The position numbers and the translations under genes were made by a program. The notes under the pieces are model-generated. The model did no database searches, was not told the origin of the DNA, and worked only from the letters and a program-made list of their open reading frames with translations. Positions 1-6,881 of a stretch of 11,091 bases of DNA are shown one piece after another. The DNA lies in assembly GCA_947167415.1 (NCBI GenBank), contig CAMVHY010000019.1, forward strand, positions 1 through 11,091, in the 5' to 3' direction. Position 1 is the stretch's first letter. Every line of letters starts with the position of its first letter. This stretch comes from an uncultured Clostridia bacterium. Lineage in GTDB: Bacteria > Bacillota > Clostridia > Lachnospirales > CAMVHY01.

Positions 1-250
1 TATAATGAAAAAAAATTAGATGTATGCCTTCTGATACATTCTGATCATTGATATTTTCAACTTCAATATATGGCAGCTTACTTAAATCTTTAAGCTTGAT
101 CTGTACAATTTCTGTTTGATAACCTTTTCCTTGTTCACTAATGCAAACTGCCATATATATATTTTTAAAATTTTCTTTCTTTATACTATTATCGCTCAAA
201 AACTTTATTAAATTTCCAGCATTAATTTGAATTTTAAAACTTTCGTTCAT
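1..250 (-). CDS. Unrecognised protein, N-terminal part only (runs off the left edge)
   Basis: An ATG at 250-248 opens a reading frame that continues for 83 codons without a stop to the window edge, so the 3' end is missing. The start is well supported: an AGGAGT ribosome site lies 8 nt upstream, and a good promoter lies about 55 nt upstream. The protein begins MNESFKIQINAGN and has mixed polar and hydrophobic composition (for example IYMAVCISEQGKGYQTEIV at about residues 31-49). There is no signal peptide or clear membrane segment in the visible part. I do not recognise the family. It is transcribed separately from the membrane-protein gene upstream, which has its own terminator. That this is a real gene is fairly secure from the start signals; its function is unknown. 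Confidence 0.7.
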   Translation of the reverse strand, partial: MNESFKIQINAGNLIKFLSDNSIKKENFKNIYMAVCISEQGKGYQTEIVQIKLKDLSKLPYIEVENINDQNVSEGIHLIFFHY

Positions 251-305
251 AAACAATACTCCTATAAAATTTTTATTTTTGGTATTTGATTCTAATACCT
301 TTTAA

Positions 306-334
306 ATTAAAAAAACACTTTTTTAATTTGTCAA
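306..334 (-). promoter_or_regulatory. Sigma-A type promoter for the partial gene at the left edge
   Basis: On the minus strand a perfect TTGACA (334-329) is followed by a 17-nt spacer and TTTAAT (311-306), a one-mismatch match to TATAAT. Transcription would start near 299, giving a leader of about 50 nt before the ATG at 250. Predicted from sequence only. Confidence 0.6.
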
Positions 335-424
335 GTATTATCAAAAAAAATTATGTATAATCATTTTTGCTATAAACACTTAAAAAATAAATTTGTAAAG
401 CAAAAATTTTAGGTCATGATTAAA

Positions 425-439
425 CAGAGTTCACATAAA
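425..439. repeat. 15-bp word shared with 11040-11054
   Basis: Plus-strand CAGAGTTCACATAAA matches CAGTGTTCACATAAA at 11040-11054 with one mismatch, in the same orientation. Read on the minus strand, both copies sit in T-rich sequence and the similarity continues to a TAA just beyond (Tyr-Val-Asn-[Ser/Thr]-[Val/Ala]-stop in one frame). It could be a relic of the ends of a mobile element or a chance match; no transposase is visible. Confidence 0.3.
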
Positions 440-579
440 GTAAAAATAGAAAGAGCAAAGATAAAAGAATAATAAAATAAAAAAATAAAATTAACCAAAA
501 AACAATATAAAAAGCTAGATAAGTAAAAAAAATATTTTTTTGCCAAAAAATTTATCTACATACAAAAAAAATTTAAATC

Positions 580-617
580 AAAAAATAAAAAAGCAAAAGC
601 AACTAATATGCCTTTGC
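580..617 (-). terminator. Rho-independent terminator behind the 668-1414 membrane-protein gene
   Basis: On the minus strand, arms GCAAAGGCA (617-609) and TGCTTTTGC (601-593) form a 9-bp stem with one G-U pair around a 7-nt loop, followed by a run of T broken by one A (592-580). It lies about 50 nt past the stop codon of the membrane-protein gene. It is a copy of the proS terminator at 1571-1609; the only change within the hairpin is in the loop. Confidence 0.8.
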
Positions 618-632
618 CAGATAAATTTTTTC
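603..632 (-). pseudogene. Relic of the proS 3' end (last nine codons plus stop)
   Basis: Read on the minus strand, 632-603 encodes EKIYLAKAY followed by TAG, identical in protein to the end of the intact proS at 1624-1595, which ends in TAA. Nothing homologous to proS precedes the Glu codon, so this is a fragment and not a second gene. The Leu codon differs from proS by two changes that are both silent (CTG against TTA), and the stop is preserved. There is no start codon or ribosome site. It is part of the 110-bp repeat and doubles as a terminator stem. Confidence 0.8.
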
Positions 633-667
633 ATTTTTGATTATAACGGCTAAAGCTAAATTTGACA

Positions 668-1414
668 CTATATTTCGTCAGTTCGTAACCTATTAAACTT
701 AATTTTATCTGGAAAATTATTTTGTATAGGGACTATGTTTAAATTTGTTTTTTTTTCGTCAAACGGTCTGGCTACTACAAGTAAGTACCAATTTAGATCA
801 TTGGAATCAAATTTGTTTATTTGCTGTTTTGAGTCACTGTTGGCAATTTCCAATTCGTTATGCTTATCTCTACTGTTTGGTTTTTTATATTTAAATTGAA
901 CATAATATGTCTCACTATCTTTTTTTACTATAGCAGCCTTAATAGATCCAAACAACCAAATTGCAAGCAAAATTGCCCCGATAATCGTTAAAATCAAGAA
1001 ACTTTTTGCTATTCCAACTGCCAATCCGATTACTCCACAAATAAATGTCAAAAGAAAAAGTGCAGCCCAAATTCTGTCTTCTGTTTCTATCAAATAATCT
1101 TTGCTAATTCCTTTAGTGTTATCTACTTTTATTATCTTACCGTGACTGCCAATTTCGTCATTTATAACACAAGTAGGATTTCCATGTCCAGTAATATTTG
1201 TACCAAGAAATGCGGCTTCAAAACAGGCTAATAATGGAACAATAACAATATTGATTAATATAAAATAAAGTATTGAATAAGACGGGGAAATATCGCCCTG
1301 CAAATCAAATCCAGGCTGAAAAACCTTGTGACATTCTATCGGTTTATTTTTGCCCCCCAGTAAATTTAATTTCTCATCTTCGTTAATTTTCTCTTCGTTA
1401 ATTTTTCCTTCCAT
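668..1414 (-). CDS. Unrecognised integral membrane protein, three predicted membrane segments
   Basis: A 248-residue frame starts at an ATG (1414-1412) with a strong AGGAGGG ribosome site 6 nt upstream, and ends in TAG. The N-terminal 45 residues are charged and contain a small internal repeat (KINEEKINEDEK). One hydrophobic segment lies at about residues 46-70, and a hydrophobic pair at about 115-135 and 138-158. A polar loop of roughly 43 residues (72-114) separates the first from the pair, and a hydrophilic tail of about 85 residues follows. There is no cleavable signal peptide and no catalytic motif I can name. With a cytoplasmic N-terminus, three crossings would put the loop at 72-114 outside and the tail outside, but topology is uncertain. 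The gene has its own promoter and terminator and lies exactly between two copies of a 110-bp repeat of the proS 3' end, which suggests it was inserted there. Real gene: likely; function: unknown. Confidence 0.75.
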   Translation of the reverse strand: MEGKINEEKINEDEKLNLLGGKNKPIECHKVFQPGFDLQGDISPSYSILYFILINIVIVPLLACFEAAFLGTNITGHGNPTCVINDEIGSHGKIIKVDNTKGISKDYLIETEDRIWAALFLLTFICGVIGLAVGIAKSFLILTIIGAILLAIWLFGSIKAAIVKKDSETYYVQFKYKKPNSRDKHNELEIANSDSKQQINKFDSNDLNWYLLVVARPFDEKKTNLNIVPIQNNFPDKIKFNRLRTDEI

Positions 1415-1450
1415 TTAATTCCCTCCTATAATTTTGATCAAATAAAAAAA

Positions 1451-1458
1451 TGACGTCA
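1451..1458. promoter_or_regulatory. TGACGTCA palindrome in the membrane-gene leader
   Basis: A perfect 8-bp palindrome lies about 12 nt downstream of the predicted transcription start (near 1470) and about 37 nt upstream of the ATG at 1414. It is GC-richer than its surroundings. Its position would suit an operator, but eight bases alone prove nothing. Confidence 0.25.
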
Positions 1459-1476
1459 ACAAATAGCCCCATTTTT

Positions 1477-1505
1477 ATTTTACCAAAAAAATTTTTACTT
1501 GTCAA
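1477..1505 (-). promoter_or_regulatory. Sigma-A type promoter for the membrane-protein gene
   Basis: On the minus strand a perfect TTGACA (1505-1500) is followed by a 17-nt spacer and TAAAAT (1482-1477). The start would be near 1470, leaving a leader of about 55 nt. The -35 box lies only 10 bp past the end of repeat copy B, so promoter and gene together make up the segment between the repeats. Confidence 0.65.
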
Positions 1506-1515
1506 GACTTTTTTC

Positions 1516-1624
1516 GTAAAAAAATATTTTTATGCCAAAAAATTTATCTACACACAAAAAAATTTAAGTCAAAAAATAAAAAAAGCAAAAGCAATTAATA
1601 TGCCTTTGCTAAATAAATTTTTTC
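1516..1624 (-). repeat. Direct repeat, proximal copy (copy B), containing the true proS 3' end
   Basis: This is the partner of 523-632. The copy is continuous with intact proS: it begins in the ninth codon from the end, includes the stop and the overlapping terminator, and extends to 1516, just before the -35 box of the membrane-protein gene. From the start of one copy to the start of the other is about 990 bp. Confidence 0.9.
1571..1609 (-). terminator. Rho-independent terminator overlapping the proS stop codon
   Basis: On the minus strand, arms GCAAAGGCA (1609-1601) and TGCTTTTGC (1593-1585) make a 9-bp stem with one G-U pair. The loop is TATTAAT and contains the TAA stop, and a T-run with a single A follows (1584-1571). 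The upstream arm is the codons for Ala-Lys-Ala near the C-terminus, so coding and termination signals share the same bases. Confidence 0.8.
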
Positions 1625-3025
1625 TGTTGCCTCTTTGCCACAACAAACACATTTTTTCTTTTTTATATTTTCATCCAAACAAATACATCTAATCGTTGCA
1701 CCGGTTTCTTCTTTTATTTTCAATTCACAATTTATATCTCCGCACCAATCTGTTTTTATAAATCCTGGATTATCCAGTAAAATTTTTTTAACTTCATCAA
1801 GATTTTCTGCCTCACTCGTTTTTTTCTTTCTATTCTCAAGCGCTTTTTTAAATAGATTATCTTGCACATCATCCAAAATTTCTTTTACTCTCAAATCAAA
1901 ATTTCCGAACCCACAAATTATTTTTTCACACGTATCTCTTCTTGCCAAAACAAAACAATTTTTTTCCAAATCTCTTTTTCCAATTTCGATTCTTAACGGT
2001 ACGCCTTTCATTTCATATTCACTAAATTTCCAACCTGGCGTTTTATTACTTAAATCCAATTTCACTCTAAAATTTTTTTCTTCCAAAACATTTTTTATCT
2101 CATAAGCTTTTTTAATCACATTTTCATCTTTTAAATTTATCGGCACAATTATTATTTCAATCGGAGCAATTTTTGGTGGCAAAACAAGTCCATTATTATC
2201 TCCATGAACCATAATTATCGCGCCAATCAATCTTGTCGTAACTCCCCACGAAGTCTGATACACATATCTTAATTTGTTTTCCCGATCATTATATTTTATA
2301 TCAAACGCACGCGCGAATTTATCTCCAAAATTATGACTTGTCCCTGATTGCAAAGCTCGTCCATCATGCATTAAACTTTCAATCGTATAAGTTTCAAGTG
2401 CTCCGGCAAATTTTTCATTCTCAGTCTTTTTGCCTTTTATAACCGGAATCGCCAAAATTTTTTCACAAAACTCAGCATATATATTTATCATCCTTATCGT
2501 TTCTTCTTGTGCCTCATCAAAATTTTCATGTGCCGTATGTCCTTCTTGCCATAAAAATTCCAAACTTCTCAAAAATGGTCGTGTAGTTTTTTCCCACCTA
2601 ACAACCGAACACCATTGATTATATAATTTTGGCAAATCACGATATGACTCTATTATATTTTTATAATGCTCACAAAATAAAGTTTCCGATGTCGGGCGCA
2701 CACATAATTTCTCGTTTAATTCTTCATTTCCGCCATGAGTTACCCATGCAACTTCCGGAGCAAACCCTTCGATATGCTCTTTTTCTTTCGTTAAAAGCGA
2801 CTCTGGAATAAATAACGGCATATAAACATTTTCATGCCCCGTCTCTTTAAATTTCTTATCTAAATAACTTTTTATTAATTCCCAAATTTTATAACCATAC
2901 GGTCTAAAAATAATACAACCTCTAACCGACGAATAATCAATTAATTCTGCTTTTTTTACGACATCCGTATACCATTGCGCAAAATCTTTATCAATATTCG
3001 TAATCGCTTCAATATTTTTATTCAA
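1595..3025 (-). CDS. proS: Prolyl-tRNA synthetase, archaeal/eukaryal type (short, no editing insert)
   Basis: This class II synthetase charges tRNA-Pro with proline in the cytoplasm. The protein is about 476-479 residues, the usual size for the short type and far below the roughly 570 residues of the E. coli type with the INS editing domain. Counting from the GTG at 3034: motif 1 is near 39-54 ([14 protein letters not shown]), the RPTSE loop is at 113-117, motif 2 at 143-169 ([15 protein letters not shown]...) and motif 3 at 264-287 with Arg268. The anticodon-binding domain spans about 290-400. A C-terminal zinc-type domain has Cys431, Cys436, Cys462 and Cys465. The chain ends in Tyr, as in the Thermus enzyme, where the terminal carboxylate reaches the active site. 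The start chosen is TTG at 3025, because GGGGTGAT (3037-3030) is a good ribosome site 8 nt before it and the GTG at 3034 lies inside that site. The gene has its own promoter and terminator. Confidence 0.95.
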   Translation of the reverse strand: MNKNIEAITNIDKDFAQWYTDVVKKAELIDYSSVRGCIIFRPYGYKIWELIKSYLDKKFKETGHENVYMPLFIPESLLTKEKEHIEGFAPEVAWVTHGGNEELNEKLCVRPTSETLFCEHYKNIIESYRDLPKLYNQWCSVVRWEKTTRPFLRSLEFLWQEGHTAHENFDEAQEETIRMINIYAEFCEKILAIPVIKGKKTENEKFAGALETYTIESLMHDGRALQSGTSHNFGDKFARAFDIKYNDRENKLRYVYQTSWGVTTRLIGAIIMVHGDNNGLVLPPKIAPIEIIIVPINLKDENVIKKAYEIKNVLEEKNFRVKLDLSNKTPGWKFSEYEMKGVPLRIEIGKRDLEKNCFVLARRDTCEKIICGFGNFDLRVKEILDDVQDNLFKKALENRKKKTSEAENLDEVKKILLDNPGFIKTDWCGDINCELKIKEETGATIRCICLDENIKKKKCVCCGKEATEKIYLAKAY

Positions 3026-3029
3026 TACA

Positions 3030-3037
3030 ATCACCCC
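3030..3037 (-). promoter_or_regulatory. Ribosome binding site that decides the proS start
   Basis: Minus-strand GGGGTGAT matches the AGGAGGTGAT consensus well. It is spaced like the rpoB site (AAAGGTGAT at 10754-10746) relative to a TTG at 3025-3023. The frame also has a GTG at 3034-3032, but those bases are part of this site and nothing resembling a ribosome site precedes them. Confidence 0.6.
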
Positions 3038-3078
3038 GAACTTATATTAATATTTATTTTTCATTTTTATAAAATCAG

Positions 3079-3106
3079 ATTTTATCTTAGCAAAAAAAAC
3101 TTGCAA
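3079..3106 (-). promoter_or_regulatory. Probable promoter for proS
   Basis: On the minus strand TTGCAA (3106-3101) is followed by a 16-nt spacer and TAAAAT (3084-3079). The start would be near 3072, about 47 nt before the start codon. The -35 box is weaker than at the other promoters here, but the position after the rpoC terminator fits. Confidence 0.5.
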
Positions 3107-3183
3107 GACAAATTATTATTTTTTTCTCCGCATAAAAAAATCTTTTGCATAAATATCAAATAACAAACTTAATTTTTAAACCA

Positions 3184-3217
3184 AATAAAAAAAAGCCTGA
3201 TTAACAAAACCAGACTT
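3184..3217 (-). terminator. Rho-independent terminator of the rpoB-rpoC unit
   Basis: On the minus strand, arms AAGTCTGGT (3217-3209) and ATCAGGCTT (3201-3193) pair over 9 bp with two G-U pairs around a 7-nt loop, followed by a run of T (3192-3184, one A). It begins about 43 nt after the rpoC stop and separates rpoC from proS. Confidence 0.85.
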
Positions 3218-3259
3218 ATTTTTCTTATATCAAATTTTTTTTCAAAATCATTAATTCAC

Positions 3260-6200
3260 CTAATTTACATCTACTGTTTCAGACGCTACATTATTAATTT
3301 TATTTTCATTAACTTTATTTTCCAGCTCATTATTATCAATATTTTCATCATCCAAAATTTTTGGTTCTAACTTTTGATATAAATCCATTCCAGTTCCTGC
3401 TGGAATTAATTTTCCTATTATCACATTTTCTTTTAGTCCTAACAATGGATCTATTTTTCCTGCCAAAGCTGCATCTGTTAAAACTTTCGTGGTTTCTTGA
3501 AAAGACGCTGCCGCCAAAAACGAATCCGTTGTAAGTGATGCTTTCGTAATTCCTAATAATATTCTTCTACCAGTCAATAATTTTTTTCTTCTTTTGCGAT
3601 TTTTATTATTTATATTTTCAAATTCAATCCAATCAATTAAACTGCCCGGCAAAAATTTATTATTTCCGTTTTCTATTCTTACTCGCCTTAACATTTGTCG
3701 TACTATAACCTCTATATGCTTATCATTTATATCAACACCTTGCAATCTATAAACACGCTGAACTTCTCGTAATAAATAATCCTGAACAGCTTCAACACCA
3801 TTAATTTCCAAAATATCTTGGGGATAGATATTCCCTTCGGTTAACGCATCACCAGCCTTTACTTCATCACCGCTATATACCTTTAATCTTGCTCCAAACG
3901 GAATCATATATTCTTTACTATTAGTTTTATTTATAACCGTAACCTTATGATTCTTTCTAACATCACTCACAGTAACTTTACCAGCTATTTCCGAAATAAT
4001 AGCGACACCTTTTGGTCTTCTTGCTTCAAATAATTCTTCGACACGTGGCAAACCTTGAGTAATATCTCCGCTACTAGCAATACCACCCTCATGAAAGTTT
4101 CTCATAGTTAACTGCGTACCGGGTTCACCGATAGACTGCGCCGCAATTATTCCAACTGGTTCGCCTATCCGTGATACTTTTCCCGATGCCATATTTGCTC
4201 CGTAACATTTACTACAAACGCCAATCCGCGATTTACATGTCAAAATAGTTCTAATTTTTACTTTCTCAATTCCCAAAGACTCTATTAATTCGGCCTGATC
4301 CGGCGTTATCATGCTATCTTTTTTCACTATAATTTCATTCGTTTCAGGATTATAAATATCTTCTACCGACCATCTTCCTCTTATTCGATCACACAATGGC
4401 TCAATAATTTCATTATTATCTTTAAACGCACAAACTTCTATAAATGGTACTTCATCTTTATCTGCACAACAATCCTCTTCACGAATTATTATCTCTTGTG
4501 AAATATCAACTAATCTTCTAGTTAAATAACCTGAATCCGCTGTACGCAACGCAGTATCCGCTAAACCTTTTCTTGCTCCATGTGCAGAAATAAAATATTC
4601 CAAAACCGAAAGTCCTTCCCTAAAATTCGATTTAATCGGCAATTCAATTATACTTCCAGATGGACTTGCCATTAAACCACGCATTCCTGCCAACTGTTTA
4701 ATCTGATTCTTAGAACCACGCGCTCCTGAATCCGCCATAATATAAATATTATTATATTTTCCAAGTCCGTCAAATAACTTATCCGTAATTTTATCATTTG
4801 CCTCATTCCAAGTTTCTATTACTTTTAAATATCTTTCTTCGTTTGTCATCAAACCGCGTCTATACATACGAGTAATTTTTTCTACGTTTTTCTCTGCTTC
4901 CTCTAAACAATCTTTTTTCGCACTCGGAATTTCCATATCCGAAACCGAAACAGTTAAAGCTCCTCTCGTAGAAAATTTATATCCCAACTCTTTTATCTTA
5001 TCCAAAACAACTGCCGTTTCAGTCGATCCATACTTATGAATACAACGCTCGATTATTTTACATAATAATTTTTTATCAACTAAAAAATCTATTTCATAAT
5101 CAAAAATATTTTTTTCACGGTCAACAAAACCTAAATCCTGTGGAATCGCTTCATTAAAAATAATTCTGCCAACCGTAGTTTCAATTATTTTATTTTTATC
5201 ATTCAAATTTCGTCTTACATTTATTTTTGCATGCAAACTTATTAATTTATCCTGATAAGCCATAATAGCTTCATTTTCATCCGCGAAATATTTTCCTTCG
5301 CCCAATTCATTTTCTTTTTTCATCGTTAAATAATAAATTCCTAAAACCATGTCTTGCGACGGCACAACAACCGGTTCACCATCCGACGGTTTTAATAAAT
5401 TATTAGGCGCTAGTAACAAAAATCTACATTCTGCTTGTGCTTCCACCGATAACGGAATATGCACAGCCATTTGATCTCCGTCAAAATCTGCGTTATAAGC
5501 AACACAAACTAACGGATGTAATTTAATCGCATGCCCTTCAACTAAAACAGCTTCAAATGCTTGAATACCAAGCCTATGCAAAGTCGGCGCACGGTTTAAC
5601 ATCACCGGGTGATCTTTTATTACATTTTCTAAAATATCCCAAACTTCAGGCTGCTGTTTTTCAACCATACGTTTCGCCGCTTTTATATTATTAGCCAAAT
5701 TTTTTTCAACCAGTTTTTTCATAACAAACGGCTTAAACAATTCTATTGCCATCTCTTTCGGCAACCCACACTGATAAATTTTTAAATTCGGCCCAACAAC
5801 AATTACCGAACGTCCAGAATAATCAACACGTTTTCCTAAAAGATTTTGTCTAAATCTTCCCTGTTTACCTTTTAACAAATCCGACAAAGATTTTAACGGC
5901 CTATTATTTGCTCCCGTAATTGGTTTTCCTCTACGTCCATTATCTAATAAAGCATCAACTGCTTCTTGCAACATCCTTTTTTCATTGCGAATAATAATAT
6001 CTGGTGCCCCTAAATCTAATAATTTTTTTAGTCTATTATTTCTATTTAATACACGTCTATATAAATCATTTAAATCCGACGTAGCAAATCTTCCACCATC
6101 CAATTGCACCATCGGTCTTAAATCCGGTGGAATTACTGGCAAAACATCTAAAATCATCCATTCTGGTTTATTTCTCGAAACCAAAAATGCTTCCATGATT

Positions 6201-6850
6201 TCCAGTCTTTTTATTATTTTAACTCGTTTTTGTCCCGAAGCTTCTTGTAACTCATTTTTTAAAATTTCTATTTCCTGCTTAACATCAATATTTTGCAACA
6301 ATTCTTTTATAGCTTCGGCTCCCATTCCAACTCTAAAAGTATTTCCGTACTCATTATAAATTTCACGATATTCTTTTTCAGCCAAAATTTGCTTTTCAAC
6401 CAACGGAGTATTCCCTGAATCTAAAACTATATACGCAGAAAAATATAAAACTTTTTCAAGCGATTTAGGCGGAATTTCTAAAATTATTCCGATTCTACTC
6501 GGAATTCCACGAAAATACCAAATATGCGAAACGGGACAAGCTAATTCAATATGTCCCATTCTTTCCCTACGAACCTTTGACCTCGTAACTTCTACGCCAC
6601 ATTTATCACAAATAACACCTTTATATCTTATTTTTTTATATTTTCCACAATGACATTCCCAATCTTTGGTCGGTCCAAAAATTCTTTCACAAAACAATCC
6701 GTCTTTTTCCGGTTTTAACGTTCGATAATTAATTGTCTCAGGTTTTTTTACTTCACCATTTGACCATTCTCGAATTTTATCTGGCGACGCTAATGAAATT
6801 TTAATTGCGTCAAACACAATATTCTTATTTTCTTCAGCAATATGTGCCAT
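3260..6850 (-). CDS. rpoC: DNA-directed RNA polymerase subunit beta'
   Basis: This is the largest catalytic subunit of RNA polymerase; with RpoB it forms the active-site cleft. It has 1196 residues, as expected for Firmicutes. The N-terminal zinc ribbon uses Cys66, Cys68, Cys81 and Cys84. The catalytic NADFDGDQ is at 453-460, with the Mg-binding Asp455, Asp457 and Asp459. The bridge-helix region spans about 747-785 ([20 protein letters not shown]). The second zinc site is Cys794 or Cys795 with Cys872, Cys879 and Cys882. The trigger loop has [11 protein letters not shown] at 913-923, where His920 and Arg917 correspond to E. coli His936 and Arg933. The C-terminal 27 residues are Asn/Glu-rich and look disordered. 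The ATG at 6850 is preceded by AAGGAGT. The gene follows rpoB by 31 nt with no terminator between, so the two are cotranscribed. It ends in TAG, then a terminator. No broken or missing key residue was seen. Confidence 0.99.
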   Translation of the reverse strand: MAHIAEENKNIVFDAIKISLASPDKIREWSNGEVKKPETINYRTLKPEKDGLFCERIFGPTKDWECHCGKYKKIRYKGVICDKCGVEVTRSKVRRERMGHIELACPVSHIWYFRGIPSRIGIILEIPPKSLEKVLYFSAYIVLDSGNTPLVEKQILAEKEYREIYNEYGNTFRVGMGAEAIKELLQNIDVKQEIEILKNELQEASGQKRVKIIKRLEIMEAFLVSRNKPEWMILDVLPVIPPDLRPMVQLDGGRFATSDLNDLYRRVLNRNNRLKKLLDLGAPDIIIRNEKRMLQEAVDALLDNGRRGKPITGANNRPLKSLSDLLKGKQGRFRQNLLGKRVDYSGRSVIVVGPNLKIYQCGLPKEMAIELFKPFVMKKLVEKNLANNIKAAKRMVEKQQPEVWDILENVIKDHPVMLNRAPTLHRLGIQAFEAVLVEGHAIKLHPLVCVAYNADFDGDQMAVHIPLSVEAQAECRFLLLAPNNLLKPSDGEPVVVPSQDMVLGIYYLTMKKENELGEGKYFADENEAIMAYQDKLISLHAKINVRRNLNDKNKIIETTVGRIIFNEAIPQDLGFVDREKNIFDYEIDFLVDKKLLCKIIERCIHKYGSTETAVVLDKIKELGYKFSTRGALTVSVSDMEIPSAKKDCLEEAEKNVEKITRMYRRGLMTNEERYLKVIETWNEANDKITDKLFDGLGKYNNIYIMADSGARGSKNQIKQLAGMRGLMASPSGSIIELPIKSNFREGLSVLEYFISAHGARKGLADTALRTADSGYLTRRLVDISQEIIIREEDCCADKDEVPFIEVCAFKDNNEIIEPLCDRIRGRWSVEDIYNPETNEIIVKKDSMITPDQAELIESLGIEKVKIRTILTCKSRIGVCSKCYGANMASGKVSRIGEPVGIIAAQSIGEPGTQLTMRNFHEGGIASSGDITQGLPRVEELFEARRPKGVAIISEIAGKVTVSDVRKNHKVTVINKTNSKEYMIPFGARLKVYSGDEVKAGDALTEGNIYPQDILEINGVEAVQDYLLREVQRVYRLQGVDINDKHIEVIVRQMLRRVRIENGNNKFLPGSLIDWIEFENINNKNRKRRKKLLTGRRILLGITKASLTTDSFLAAASFQETTKVLTDAALAGKIDPLLGLKENVIIGKLIPAGTGMDLYQKLEPKILDDENIDNNELENKVNENKINNVASETVDVN

Positions 6851-6881
6851 AAGAAAAACTCCTTATTATTTTTTTTAAAAA

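Larger units (their letters stand above)
523..632 (-). repeat. Direct repeat, distal copy (copy A) of the proS 3' end
   Basis: This stretch aligns with 1516-1624 over about 110 bp, with six substitutions and three single-base differences in A-runs. Identity starts at the GAA codon for the Glu nine residues before the proS stop. It runs through the stop codon, the terminator hairpin and about 70 bp of T-rich downstream sequence (minus-strand sense), then ends abruptly at 523. Both copies have the same orientation and bracket the 668-1414 gene with its promoter. Differences outside the A-runs are few, and none falls in the hairpin arms. Confidence 0.9.

Noticed and set aside
356..361. TATAAT on the plus strand
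   Set aside because: No acceptable -35 box at the right distance and no plus-strand gene downstream.
400..520. A minus-strand hydrophobic frame ending in Tyr-Val-Asn-Ser-Val
   Set aside because: No start codon between the preceding stop and the end; the residues come from T-runs. Only the short match to the right end of the window was kept as a finding.
1450..1692. An 80-codon plus-strand frame between the membrane-protein gene and proS
   Set aside because: It overlaps the end of proS, the terminator and the promoter on the opposite strand, and its Lys/Phe-rich composition reflects A- and T-runs. No ribosome site.
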